64,000 nt of DNA from positions 1,912,392-1,976,391 of the forward strand of contig NZ_KI911783.1 in the NCBI RefSeq assembly GCF_000515415.1, read 5' to 3'. The stretch comes from Bradyrhizobium sp. WSM1417. Lineage in GTDB: Bacteria; Pseudomonadota; Alphaproteobacteria; Rhizobiales; Xanthobacteraceae. The notes under the pieces were generated by a model. The model did not search any database. It was not told where the DNA came from and saw nothing but the letters and a program-made list of their open reading frames with translations. Of the stretch, positions 8,401 through 17,470 are shown piece by piece. The position numbers and the translations under genes are program-made. The first letter of the stretch is position 1. Each line of letters starts with the position of its first letter.

Positions 8401-8989
8401 GAATGGTCCGGGCACTCCCTGCTAACCCGACGGAGCGCGTGGCAGACGGCTCGCTATCGGCTCACGGAGCCGCAGCCAGCGTCCTGCGGATGGTTTTTGT
8501 GGCGCGTCCAATCCCCACCGCAAACGAAGGAGCGGTTGACCAATGTAGGGGCAGGCAAGACCGAGATCGCGCCATCGGTGCACTGCATCACACTCTGCAC
8601 GTCGGGAGCGAGCGGGGGAAAATCGATCAGAGCGAGCGCTGAGCCATTGTTTCTCGCCCGGGATGCTCAGTATCAGACTTTGAGCAAAATCACTTTTTGG
8701 GGGCCAGATGTGGAAAGGGCTTCAGCGCCGCTTTTATTCGACGATGTACTTTCTCGGTAAGTAGCCGCCGGCATCTGCCGCGATCGACGCAGCGTTCGAA
8801 AAGCTAGAGCGGGAAACAGTCGTAACGGCCGACGATCCATTGTGCGACTGTCAGGTGATCGCGGGGCGCACCACCATCGAATGCAAGACACGGAGAACGT
8901 CAGTCTGTGAGGCGATGGGTGAGATCAGGGTCGACGTCAATACGGTGCCGCACAAAGTGGGCTTCTGTGCCAGTTTGCGGGAGGGCGCG
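8401..8989. other. No recognisable gene
   Basis: Short frames only, none with a family motif or convincing ribosome-binding site. The composition resembles the neighbouring pseudogenes, so this is probably worn coding sequence. Confidence 0.4.
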
Positions 8990-9793
8990 AGGTGAGGGAG
9001 ATAGTGCGACAGCGGCTGTCTGCCTCTGGGTATTGTTTTCTGGCGTTTGGCTCTCTGGATGTGCCACGGCCGTTCCTAACTTCGACATTCCGGTCGATCA
9101 AAATGGACCGACGATACATTCCATCTCGCGTCGCGTAAGCTGCGAGCTGGTCTGATCGAGCGGGGCGACGCGATTTCAGATGCTCTGCTTGGTGACGACG
9201 TGGACGTCGCTGTTCAGTTGAACCTGACCGTCAACGATACGGGAGGCCTCAGCCCGTCGCTGACTTATGCCAATGCGCCCTTTGCGTTCAGTCTGGGCAG
9301 TACGCTCAGCCAATCGCGGGAGCAAAATTTCACGCAGAAGTTCTATTACTCGACGCGGGCGCTGTGGAAAGAGGCCGAGGCCGTGAGGAGGGCGGGCGGC
9401 AGTCTGGCGGAATGCTGGCCGATTGATACAAATCTCGCGGGTGAGCTGGGTCTGAAGAGAACCCTCGAGCTTGCCTTTACCTCGCAACATGTTGATTGGG
9501 GTAAGAAGCTTTCCGATGACGGCGGTGTCTTCGGAGGGTACGTCAATTTCGTCGTGACGAAAAATGTAAACGGCGGGCCGACCTGGACGCTGACCAGCTT
9601 TATCGGACCTGGGAGCAATCTTGGGTCCTTCTCCGAAGTCAACACTGACAAACTGACGTTTGCGTTTGCGCGAGGCGACAAGGCCGGAACACCATTCCGG
9701 ACGTCTGGCAGAGCGAAGGCGGATCGGCTCATCGAGCAGATCAACATTAATCAACTTACAACGGAGTTGTCGGGAGTCCGCCCGCTCAGATGA
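8990..9793 (+). pseudogene. Lipoprotein of unknown function, frameshifted
   Basis: The first frame carries a lipoprotein signal (VCLWVLFSGVWLSGCATAVP, lipobox LSGC) and then FDIPVDQNGPTIHSISRRV up to a stop at 9155. The body continues one frame over from about 9152: DDVDVAVQLNLTVNDTGGL, then TYANAPFAFSLGSTLS, an ALWKEAE helix and DTNLAGELGLKRTLELA. A single missing base near 9152 explains the break. The arrangement (signal, conserved VNDTGGLSPSL, then DTNLAGDLGLK) recurs in secreted proteins of Bradyrhizobium whose function is unknown to me. The segment from 9200 is still an open frame of 197 residues. Confidence 0.55.
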
Positions 9794-9869
9794 TGTCATT
9801 GCGCAGGGTACGTCAATGAATGAGATTTTTTTACTTCAAAGGGGCCGCGGAGGGGGGCGCAAGTTCGGC

Positions 9870-10416
9870 AAATCCGGGGCGGAAAGCTGGACAAACCGGT
9901 CTGCACAGCCAATCGCCTCATTTGTGGCGCGATGGACGTTGCCCGCACCTCCAGCCGTCGCGAATGGTCAGACGATTTACTTATTCAGCGGACTGCAGGA
10001 TGCAGCCGGCGATCATATCGTTCAGCCGGTGCTCCAATGGGGGCCATTTCCGGCTCGCGGGCAGCACCAATGCGTGGGGGCTCGCGAGCTTTTGGGTCGG
10101 AGGCCAGAACGATCTGATGTTTACGACGCACTGGGAAGAGGTCGCTCCGGGCACGGTCGTGATTTGTCGCATGACGCTTACGGCGCAAAACAATGGGCTA
10201 TTCAGCTGCACAGCTGAATTTGATGGCTATCCTGCCACGCAACTGACGTCCGAAAACCTTCCGGCCATGGTCGATTGCGTACTAACTTTGGAAGCATACG
10301 GTACGGGACCCAATGCGCCTTATCCCGAAGTCTCAGTCACGGAATTCAGTGCAATATCAATTGTCCCGGACTTCGTGGCGGCAAATGTGCGGTGGGCGGC
10401 AAGTGGAGTGCGGTGA
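9870..10416 (+). pseudogene. Secreted beta-sandwich protein (peptidase G1/lectin-like), frameshifted
   Basis: The first part reads SWTNRSAQPIASFVARWTLP and IYLFSGLQDAAGDHI up to QPVLQWG; the second part, one frame over after a run of five G near 10040, reads AWGLASFWVGGQNDLMF and CVLTLEAYG ... YPEVSVTEFSAISI. These are the ordered motifs of a secreted beta-sandwich family common in soil bacteria that resembles G1 peptidases and glucanase-type lectins. One extra G explains the break. Catalytic residues cannot be assigned. It follows the lipoprotein pseudogene directly, so both may have been one secreted unit. Confidence 0.5.
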
Positions 10417-10999
10417 TAAAGCGGGACGGTGGTACCGACGCTTGTATCGATGTCGCCTATCCGGTGGCCGGCGCATGATGAGGACCGCTTTGCGGATTTC
10501 GACACAAGCGACCGTCGGGCAAAACGGCTGTTCGTCAGCGGCGAGAATGCGCGCCCCTGACACGATCACGGCCCAGGCGACGGCGAGCAAGTTCTCGGGA
10601 TCGCTCACCACAATGGTTTTGATACCGGCTTTGGCGGCACAGTCCTTTGCGCTCGCAAGTGCGATCTCAATTGGCGCGGCTTTCTCGATCCTACCCGTCG
10701 ATGTTCGTTCAGCCTCAATGGGCCTTCGGGCAGCACCTCTTTGGCCCGCTCCATGCCAGATCCCGTCAGGAAAATTCGCCATTTCGCGCTTCGATGAGAC
10801 CTTCCTTCAACGCCTGCTCGAAGCACTTTCTGATGTGCTCTGCGTTCACCCCGATAGGCGGCAATTCCTGCCAATCCTCGACGGCTTGCTTCTGTAGCGG
10901 CTGTCCGCCCTCAAACAGGTGAAGATATCGTCGAGACCGGGCGTTTACGTGCAACACACGCTGAGCGGCGCACTATAAACAGAACCCTGCCATAGTAGC
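10417..10999. other. Degraded coding sequence on the minus strand, unidentified
   Basis: Two minus-strand pieces look protein-like: a winged-helix-like stretch (AEHIRKCFEQALKEGLIEAR, about 10780-10870) and AGIKTIVVSDPENLLAVAWA (about 10560-10650). They are in different frames and neither has a full-length partner. I do not recognise the family. Confidence 0.35.
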
Positions 11000-11689
11000 T
11001 CAGCGGTCGCTTGCAGGCAGCAGACCTACCAGCGCTTTGGCCTCGGACCTGAGAACGTCAATGGCAGCCTTTCGAGCATGTGCATCAAAGCGGGTCCGAA
11101 TGGCGGAGACGGAGAGCGCCCCGCGCAATTTGCCATGAAGGTCGATCACGGGCACGGCTGCGGCCGCGACCTCAGAATCGCGCTCGCCGATCGAAACGTA
11201 GAAACCCCGATCTCTGATCTTCTTTCCATCAGCTGATGCAGAATCGCGGTAGGCGGCAAGAACACGGCCGGCGGCGCCGCGATCGATGGGCAATCGCTGA
11301 CCTTCTTCGAGGTGATGCCGAACTGAACGCGGAGAATTGACCCGATAAAGGCAAATGCGCTCGTCGCCCTCGGCGATGTAGAAGGATGCGGTCTCTCCAG
11401 TTACCTCGACCAGACGATGGAGCGAGGGTCTGATGAGATCACCGAGATCGAGCCCGCGCTGATAAAGCGCCCCTAGGCGCCATAGCTCCGGTCCCGGTCG
11501 AAATAGCCGGTCGACGCCCCGCACCAGGAAGCCATCTGCCTCAAGCGATGCGGCAAGGCGAAGGACCGTGCTCTTGTAGAGGTCGGTTGCCTCCGCAATC
11601 TCCGTCAGCGTCATGGCCGCGCGCTCGGGGGCGAAGGCCTTGAGGATCGCCAAGGCCCGCCCAACAGCATCGACCCCCGTTTTTGCCAT
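11000..11689 (-). CDS. IclR-family transcriptional regulator
   Basis: 229 residues. The N-terminal winged helix-turn-helix covers about 5-65 (VGRALAILKAF, TLTEIAEATDLYKSTVLRLAASL). The C-terminal IclR effector domain follows (LYQRGLDLGDLIRPSL, AAGRVLAAY, AAAAVPVIDLHGKLRGALSVSA). IclR proteins usually bind a small carboxylate or aromatic effector and control an adjacent catabolic operon. Here the gene is divergent from a transporter-CoA-transferase-lyase operon, and two matching 19-bp palindromes lie in the 163-base space between them, so it is the likely local regulator. Start ATG at 11689. Effector unknown. Confidence 0.9.
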   Translation of the reverse strand: MAKTGVDAVGRALAILKAFAPERAAMTLTEIAEATDLYKSTVLRLAASLEADGFLVRGVDRLFRPGPELWRLGALYQRGLDLGDLIRPSLHRLVEVTGETASFYIAEGDERICLYRVNSPRSVRHHLEEGQRLPIDRGAAGRVLAAYRDSASADGKKIRDRGFYVSIGERDSEVAAAAVPVIDLHGKLRGALSVSAIRTRFDAHARKAAIDVLRSEAKALVGLLPASDR

Positions 11690-11700
11690 TCATGGCCCCT

Positions 11701-11719
11701 TGTTCTGCTATACAGAACA
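11701..11719. promoter_or_regulatory. Palindromic operator 1 (probable IclR site)
   Basis: TGTTCTGCTATACAGAACA, perfect 7-bp arms with a 5-base spacer, 12 bases from the IclR start codon. Position and symmetry suit an autorepressing IclR operator. Confidence 0.6.
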
Positions 11720-11765
11720 GATAGCCAGAATTGGTAGAAAGTCCAGTGCCCCATGGGGAATCTTC

Positions 11766-11784
11766 GTTTCTGTGCACCAGAACG
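11766..11784. promoter_or_regulatory. Palindromic operator 2 (probable IclR site)
   Basis: GTTTCTGTGCACCAGAACG has the same 7-5-7 layout and the same TTCTG/CAGAA core as the site at 11701, 65 bases away, about six helical turns. Confidence 0.5.
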
Positions 11785-11852
11785 TACTTGACTTCAGGGA
11801 TACCGCCAGTTACCTATTTCGAACAGCAGAATAAATTCTATGGAGCGAAACA

Positions 11853-12644
11853 ATGGCGGGGCGGCCGGCACTTGCCGTCGACTTGCGCGACGTGATGATT
11901 CGCTTCGGCGACTTCACCGCCGTGAAAAGTATGAACCTCCAGGTCGGCGAGACCGAATTCGTTGCAGTGGTGGGACCGACCGGCTGCGGGAAATCGACTA
12001 TTCTCAACACCGTGACCGGACTGCTGGAGCCCGCCGCGGGGGACGTTCGCATCTTCGGCAAGTCGCTTACCGGCCTGAATGGTCAGCCCGGCTACATGCT
12101 GCAACAGGAAGGGCTGCTGCCCTGGAAGACCGCGCAGGACAATGTCGGGCTTGGACTCGTGTTTCAGGGCAGTTCGATCGAGAAGGCGCGCACGCAGGCT
12201 CGGCCCTGGCTCGCCAAAGTCGGCCTGAAAGGGTTCGACGAGCGCTATCCGCATCAATTGTCCGGCGGGCAGCGCAAGCGTGTCGCGATGGCCCAGACGC
12301 TGATCATGGAGCCGAAGATCGTCCTGATGGATGAGCCTTTCTCCGCGTTGGATGTTCACACACGTCGTCTCATGCACCGCATCCTGCTCGAACTCTGGCA
12401 GGCGGACCGGCGCTCCCTCGTCTTCATCACGCATGATCTCGACGAAGCGATCACGCTGGCGGACCGCGGTGTTGTGATGTCCGCGGGTCCCGCCAGCCGC
12501 ATGGTTGGCGATGTCAGGATCACGCTGCCACGTCCACGCGATGTCTCGGCGCTCCAGACCACCGACGAATTCGTCGCTCTTTATCGTGAAATCTGGTTGC
12601 TGCTCGGCGCCGAAGTGGAGAAAAGCTATGCGACGCAGGGGTAA
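11853..12644 (+). CDS. ABC transporter ATP-binding protein (NitT/TauT family)
   Basis: 263 residues of the SsuB/TauB type. Walker A is GPTGCGKST at about 45-53, the Q loop is in MLQQEGLLPW, the signature is QLSGGQRKRVAMAQ (LSGGQ), Walker B is IVLMDEPFSALD and the switch His is in FITHDLDEA. It energises uptake through the permease encoded next, whose ATG overlaps the end of this gene. The substrate is not determined by this subunit; the downstream genes suggest an organic acid rather than a sulfonate. Confidence 0.92.
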   Translation: MAGRPALAVDLRDVMIRFGDFTAVKSMNLQVGETEFVAVVGPTGCGKSTILNTVTGLLEPAAGDVRIFGKSLTGLNGQPGYMLQQEGLLPWKTAQDNVGLGLVFQGSSIEKARTQARPWLAKVGLKGFDERYPHQLSGGQRKRVAMAQTLIMEPKIVLMDEPFSALDVHTRRLMHRILLELWQADRRSLVFITHDLDEAITLADRGVVMSAGPASRMVGDVRITLPRPRDVSALQTTDEFVALYREIWLLLGAEVEKSYATQG

Positions 12645-13398
12645 GGTCGCTCTCACGCAGTTCGCCATCTTCCTCGGTGTGATCCTGATATGGGAACTGG
12701 GTGTGAGGGGCGGGCTGATCGATCCTTTCTTCTTTCCGGCACCGTCGACGCTTGTCGCGAGAATAGGCGAGTGGATATCGACGGCGGACTTTTGGACCGA
12801 TGTTGGCATAACGCTGTTGGAGACGGTCCTGTCGTTCCTCGCCGGTATCGGAATCGGCACCGTGCTTGGTATCTGGCTGGGCTTAAGCCAATTTGTGGCC
12901 GAAGTCGTTCAGCCCTTTATCAAGATGTTCAATGCCATCCCACGCATCTTGCTGGGACCCATTTTTGTCATCTGGTTCGGATTGGGGCTCACCTCCAAGG
13001 TCGCGCTCGGCGTGACGCCGGTTCTGTTCGTCGCATTCTTCAACACGTTCCAAGGAGTCCGCGAGGTCAATCCGGTCGTGCTGGCCAATGCCCGCTTGCG
13101 TGCATCGAAGTCCTCTCTGCTGCGCCACATCTACCTGCCGTCCGCCACAACCTGGATTCTGTCCAGCCTGCGGGTATCCGTCGGCATGGCCGTTCTGGGC
13201 GCGGTGGTTGCGGAGTATCTCGGCTCGTCCGCGGGATTGGGGCACTTGATTGCGCAGGCCGAGGGCGTCCTCGATGCCGCCGGGGTGTTTGCAGGAATCA
13301 TCGTTCTCTCCGCCTTCGTCGTTGTCCTCGACGCCATCGTCGACCGCGCGGAAAAGCGGCTCCTGGTCTGGCGGCCAGCGCCTGCCCACGAAGGCTGA
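12628..13398 (+). CDS. ABC transporter permease (NitT/TauT family)
   Basis: 256 residues from ATG at 12628, which has GGAG upstream and overlaps the ATPase gene by 17 bases; a longer frame from 12505 only reads through that gene. Multiple hydrophobic segments (about 10-28, 70-92, 105-125, 195-215, 225-245) make it a typical six-helix inner-membrane permease. The cytoplasmic EAA loop lies around EVNPVVLANARLRASKSSLLR. Partner of the ATPase before it and the binding protein after it. Confidence 0.92.
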   Translation: MRRRGKVALTQFAIFLGVILIWELGVRGGLIDPFFFPAPSTLVARIGEWISTADFWTDVGITLLETVLSFLAGIGIGTVLGIWLGLSQFVAEVVQPFIKMFNAIPRILLGPIFVIWFGLGLTSKVALGVTPVLFVAFFNTFQGVREVNPVVLANARLRASKSSLLRHIYLPSATTWILSSLRVSVGMAVLGAVVAEYLGSSAGLGHLIAQAEGVLDAAGVFAGIIVLSAFVVVLDAIVDRAEKRLLVWRPAPAHEG

Positions 13399-13432
13399 CG
13401 GTAACGCTGTCCCGATAATCGCGGAGGTTCGC

Positions 13433-14452
13433 ATGCACGTTTTCACACGCCTGATGCTGGTCATGGTGGCCGCTTTCTCGGTCATGTCCGCGAATGCCGC
13501 CGAGCCCGAGAAAACAAAGTTGAAGATCGCCGTGGGGTCACAGATCCTCAACTATATGCCTCTCGAACTTGGTGTGAAGCTCGGCGCCTTCAAAGACGAG
13601 GGCCTCGACGTGACCGTCGAGAACTTCCAGGCCGGTGGCTCAAAGGCGTTGCAGGCGTTGGTCGGCGGCTCGGTCGACGGCACTGTCGGATTTTACGATC
13701 ACACCATTCAGATGCAAGCGCAGGGCAAGCAAATTTCCTGCGTGTTCCTGCTCAATGACATTCCAGGTGTGTTGCTCGGTGTCCGCACTGAGCTAGCCGA
13801 TAAGGTCAAGACCGGCGCCGACCTGAAGGGTCTTAAGCTCGGGATCACGGCGCCGGGATCATCGACCGACACCATGGCGCGCTCCTACATCAAGAAATCA
13901 GGATTGGGCCCGCGCGATGTGAACATCATCGCGGTCGGCAGCGGCGCACCGGGCTTGGTGACGCTTGAGGCCAAGAACATCGACGCGCTCGTCTACTTCG
14001 ACCCTATCGCAACGCTTCTCGCGCGCAAGAACGGGGCGATACCGCTGTTCGACGCGCGCACGGTCGAAGGCTCAAAACAGGCCTTCGGCGGAATCTATCC
14101 GACCGCGTGTCTCTACCTGCAGCAGTCCTTCATCGACAAAAATCCGGAAACGGTTCAGCGCCTGGTTAACGCCTTGCTCAAAACTCACCGCTGGATCAAC
14201 TCCGTGTCGACGGAGCAGCTCGTCGATGCGATACCCCCTGGTTACAAGACTGACAATCGCGACGTGAATATCCAAATCATGAGCGCGTCGAAAGCGCTGT
14301 TCTCGCCAACCGGGCAGATGGACATCGAGGCGGCCAAGGTCCCATTGGCTGTTCTGAGCGACTTCGATCCAAAAATCGCTGCCGCAAAGATCGACCTGAG
14401 CAAGACCTTCACCAATCGCTTCGCCGAACAGGCCGCGCAGCAGCTGAAATAG
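13433..14452 (+). CDS. ABC transporter substrate-binding protein (NitT/TauT, NMT1-like)
   Basis: 339 residues from ATG at 13433 with GGAGG about 7 bases upstream. A Sec signal peptide is obvious (FTRLMLVMVAAFSVMSANAA, cleavage near residue 22). The mature protein begins KLKIAVGSQILNYMPLELG and has the family pattern of ligand-pocket segments (NFQAGGSKALQAL, GSVDGTVGFYDH, TAPGSSTDTMARSYIKKSGL). It captures the substrate in the periplasm for the two preceding subunits. Related proteins bind sulfonates, pyrimidine precursors or aromatic carboxylates, so the ligand is open. Confidence 0.9.
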   Translation: MHVFTRLMLVMVAAFSVMSANAAEPEKTKLKIAVGSQILNYMPLELGVKLGAFKDEGLDVTVENFQAGGSKALQALVGGSVDGTVGFYDHTIQMQAQGKQISCVFLLNDIPGVLLGVRTELADKVKTGADLKGLKLGITAPGSSTDTMARSYIKKSGLGPRDVNIIAVGSGAPGLVTLEAKNIDALVYFDPIATLLARKNGAIPLFDARTVEGSKQAFGGIYPTACLYLQQSFIDKNPETVQRLVNALLKTHRWINSVSTEQLVDAIPPGYKTDNRDVNIQIMSASKALFSPTGQMDIEAAKVPLAVLSDFDPKIAAAKIDLSKTFTNRFAEQAAQQLK

Positions 14453-14508
14453 CCGCACACAGACCCGGCCCCTCGCGATCGGATCATTTAAGAGGAAGGC
14501 TTCTTCAG

Positions 14509-15774
14509 ATGTCTCTGCCGCTAACCGGCTTCCGCGTCCTCGACCTGTCCAACGTGCTGGCCGGGCCGTTCTGCGGTTACCACCTCGCGCGCCTTGGCGC
14601 GGAGGTGATCAAAGTCGAAAATCCGAACGGCGGCGACCTGGCGCGGCGACTCGGAGCCGATCCGCAAAGGTCAGAGCGCCTGCAGGGACTTTCATTCGTC
14701 GCCGTGAACGCCGGCAAGCAATCCGTGGCGTTGGACTTGAAGTCAGATTCGGGCCGCGAGGTGTTCTTGCGGCTCGTCAAGGAAGCCGACGTGGTGCTCG
14801 AAAGCTTCCGGCCGAAAGTGATGGAACGGCTTGGCCTGGGCGTAGATGTGCTCAGCAGGCAGAATCCGCGTCTTATTTACTGCGCGATCTCCGGTTTCGG
14901 GCAGAGCGGGCCGTGGTCCGCCCGTCCGGCCTATGACCAGATCGTCCAGGGTCTCTCCGGAGCCATGAGCGTCACCGGCGATACAGCTTCGGCTCCGCTG
15001 CGCACCGGCTTTCCGATCTCGGACACCATCGCGGGACTGACAGCTGCGTTTGCCATCGCCGCGGCTCTGGTCGAACAGCGGCACAGCGGCCGAGGTCGCT
15101 TCATCGACGTGTCCCTGCTCGAGGCCACGGTTGCAGCGATGGGATGGGTTGTCTCCAACCACCTGAACGCCGGCGTCGAGCCGCAGCCTATGGGCAACGA
15201 GAACTTCACGGCGGCTCCGTCCGGCACGTTCCGCACGGCAACAGGCCCGCTGAATATTTCCGCCAACGAGCAGAAGCAATACGAAGCGCTATGTGACCTG
15301 ATCGGCCGACCGGACCTGAAGACGGACCCACGCTTCGCAGGGCGCGAGATGCGCAAGGTCAATCGCGCAGCGCTGAACGCGGAGTTGAACAAGGCACTGA
15401 GCTGCAAGCCTGCTGATAAATGGGAGTCCCAAATGAATTTGGCTGGTGTTCCCGCAGGCTGCGTGCTGACGGTCTCGCAAGTTTTGCAGCAGCCACAGTT
15501 GCTCGATCGCCGGTTCGTCGAGGCGCTGGTGCCGGAAGAGGCTGGTGCGCGGCCGTTACGAATCACGCGGCCAGGCTTCCGGCTGAATGAGGAGTTTCCG
15601 GTGCCTTCACCAGCTCCAGCACTCGGCGCCGACACTGAGAAATGGCTGAAGCGGCTCGGCTATTCGCATGCAGATGTTGAGAGGCTGGTGTCGAGCCGCG
15701 CGGTCGGCACGCCACATCAGGGCGAGACCGATCTTCCGGCAGCTCGCGTGGCCACGAACGGAACGGCATCATGA
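14509..15774 (+). CDS. CaiB/BaiF-type (class III) CoA transferase
   Basis: 421 residues. Class III CoA-transferase signature: RVLDLSNVLAGPFCGYHLARLGAEVIKVE at the N-terminus, FVAVNAGKQSVALDL, the GFGQSGP loop with the preceding AISGFG, and catalytic Asp in the YDQIVQG segment (AYDQ). These enzymes move CoA between an acyl-CoA and a carboxylic acid. It starts 57 bases after the binding-protein gene in the same direction and is followed by a citryl-CoA-lyase-like gene, so it probably activates the acid imported by the transporter. AGGAAG precedes the ATG. Confidence 0.88.
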   Translation: MSLPLTGFRVLDLSNVLAGPFCGYHLARLGAEVIKVENPNGGDLARRLGADPQRSERLQGLSFVAVNAGKQSVALDLKSDSGREVFLRLVKEADVVLESFRPKVMERLGLGVDVLSRQNPRLIYCAISGFGQSGPWSARPAYDQIVQGLSGAMSVTGDTASAPLRTGFPISDTIAGLTAAFAIAAALVEQRHSGRGRFIDVSLLEATVAAMGWVVSNHLNAGVEPQPMGNENFTAAPSGTFRTATGPLNISANEQKQYEALCDLIGRPDLKTDPRFAGREMRKVNRAALNAELNKALSCKPADKWESQMNLAGVPAGCVLTVSQVLQQPQLLDRRFVEALVPEEAGARPLRITRPGFRLNEEFPVPSPAPALGADTEKWLKRLGYSHADVERLVSSRAVGTPHQGETDLPAARVATNGTAS

Positions 15775-15829
15775 CGCCCAACGGCTTGTAGCGGTTGGCG
15801 ATCGGCAGGTTGAATGGATGGAGCCGGAA

Positions 15830-16657
15830 ATGAGCGAACAAGAATTGCGACAGCAAGCCGCCCATTGGTGGCGAACCTCGATCTGCGATATCGTGCCCGG
15901 TCGCATCGCCTATCGGGGCTATCCGATCGAACAGTTAATCGGCCGGATTTCCTTTCCCGCCATGATTTGGCTGATGTTGCGCGGCGATCTGCCGACGCCC
16001 GCGCAGGAGCATTTGCTACAAGCTGCGCTGGTCGCGTCCATCGACCATGGTCCGCACGCGCCCTCCATCGCGATCGCGCAAATGGCGGTGAGCTGCGGCC
16101 TGCCCCTGAACGGTGCAATCGCCTCCGCAATCAATACGCTCGATGACGTACATGGCGGAGCAGGAGAGCAGGCAATCGAACTGTACGAAGATGTGTTGCG
16201 ACGGCGCGATGGGCTGGAGATCGGCGAGGCCGCTTCCGCCGCGATCGACCATTTCACCGCAAGACGCGGCAAATATCTGCCCGGTTTCGGCCACCGGTTT
16301 CATCCGGTCGACCCGCGCGCAGCACCGCTATTGGCGCTGGTGGATGCCGCTGCCGACGAGGGCAGCGTCAGCGGCGATTATGCCAGGGCCGCCCGCGCGA
16401 TCGAGCGCGCGATGCAGCAGCGCAAGGGCAAACTCATTCCGATGAACATTGATGGCGCCACCGCGGTCATTTACGGCGAGCTGGGCTTTGCGCCTGCGCT
16501 GGCGCGCGGGGTCTTCTGCCTGTCGCGTGCGGTTGGAATCCTTGCGCATGCGTGGGAGCAGACCGGGCGCAAGGATCGCAACAAGGGACCGATGCCCAAG
16601 CAGTTCGGCTACAAATATGAGGGCCAGCCGCGCCGCACATTGGGAGGCGCGTCATGA
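15830..16657 (+). CDS. Citryl-CoA lyase / citrate-synthase-like enzyme
   Basis: 275 residues from ATG at 15830 (GGAG seven bases upstream); 15818 is an alternative start. The protein has the citrate-synthase fold in its short form: IAYRGYPIEQLIGRISF, then GAIASAINTLDDVHGGAGEQA with the first active-site His, then GFGHRFHPVDPRA with the second His/Arg, and MNIDGATAVIYGELGF with the active-site Asp. At this size it matches citryl-CoA lyase rather than citrate synthase (about 430). It would split an acyl-CoA into acetyl-CoA (or a homologue) and a 2-oxoacid. Together with the CoA transferase it forms a two-step pathway like that for citrate or citramalate-type acids. The exact substrate is unknown. 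Confidence 0.75.
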   Translation: MSEQELRQQAAHWWRTSICDIVPGRIAYRGYPIEQLIGRISFPAMIWLMLRGDLPTPAQEHLLQAALVASIDHGPHAPSIAIAQMAVSCGLPLNGAIASAINTLDDVHGGAGEQAIELYEDVLRRRDGLEIGEAASAAIDHFTARRGKYLPGFGHRFHPVDPRAAPLLALVDAAADEGSVSGDYARAARAIERAMQQRKGKLIPMNIDGATAVIYGELGFAPALARGVFCLSRAVGILAHAWEQTGRKDRNKGPMPKQFGYKYEGQPRRTLGGAS

Positions 16658-17020
16658 TGTATCTGGACAAGCCGCCTCAGCTGGTCGAGCCTCGCGAGTT
16701 CTCCTCGATGCCGGCGCAATTTCGTCGCCCGGATGTTTCCTGGGACTGGGCTGATGCCAACCGCGGGGGTCATCTAGTGGATGGTTTCATCGAGGGGCCG
16801 TCGTTCGACAAGTCCGGAAATCTCTACGTCGTCGATACCCCTTCGGCCGCATTTACCGGATTTCACCAGACGGCGCCTGGTCTCTGATCATCGAATATGA
16901 CGGCTGGCCGAACGGTTTGAAGATCGCACCGGATGGCCGGCTGCCGGTGGCGGACTACATGAAGGCCTCATGGAACTCGATCCGCAGTGCGGCACGATCC
17001 GGCCGTTGCTAGGCCACCGC
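16654..17020 (+). pseudogene. SMP-30/gluconolactonase-family protein, frameshifted and truncated
   Basis: ATG at 16654 overlaps the end of the lyase gene. The frame reads DGFIEGPSFDKSGNLYVVD, then shifts near 16840 to FGRIYRISPDGAW and EYDGWPNGLKIAPDGRL, and shifts again near 16965 to MELDPQCGTIRPLL before homology stops. These are the first beta-propeller blades of a SMP-30/gluconolactonase protein; a full one has about 300 residues. Its place as last gene of the catabolic operon suggests that a lactone was once hydrolysed in the pathway. The overlap with the previous gene and the good start show it was once intact. Confidence 0.7.
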
Positions 17021-17470
17021 AATGAGCGCAACCCTCCAACCCGATATCCCCGAAACGGCGCACCCGTTCTAAGCCCGGATAGCTATCCGGAGGCAACGCA
17101 ACCTCAATCATCTGCCAGCCTCGGCACTTCGCCTCCGAATGTACCGCCTCGAGCAAACGCCGACCGTGGCGAGAGCTTCGGAAGTCGCGACAAATCCATG
17201 AATCCTGAAGCACGCCGTAGGCTCCGGCTAACTCTCACGGCCTGTACGGCCGAGATGGTGGCGACCCCTACAATCTGCCCGGTGGCTTGTTGCGCGATGA
17301 CAAAAATGAACCCCTCTTCGGGATCCTGAATCAGGCACAAGGCCGCCTGCTTCGCGCCTTCAAGGCTGAACTCCGGTCCGGGGCCACCTAGTTCAGAAAG
17401 AGCTTTTCGACCACTTCTGCAATCGCGTCCTCAGCTCCTGGCACGCCTTTTGCGCAAAGCCGTGCCCCGT
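16990..17470 (-). pseudogene. GNAT-family N-acetyltransferase, frameshifted
   Basis: On the minus strand the frames give, in order, GAEDAIAEVVEKLFLNELGG, CLIQDPEEGFIFVIAQQATG followed by QIVGVATISAV, then SSRHGRRLLEAVHSEAKCRG and PPDSYPGLERVRRFG. This is the GNAT layout: N-terminal helix, substrate strand, acetyl-CoA loop (normally R/Q-x-x-G-x-G/A, here worn to SSRHGRRL) and the late beta-strand with the alkyl-stacking position. At least two frame changes separate them. Substrate unknown. It overlaps the tail of the lactonase remnant. Confidence 0.55.

Noticed and set aside
9176..9799. 207-codon minus-strand frame
   Set aside because: Antisense to the lipoprotein body, whose plus-strand motifs are clear.
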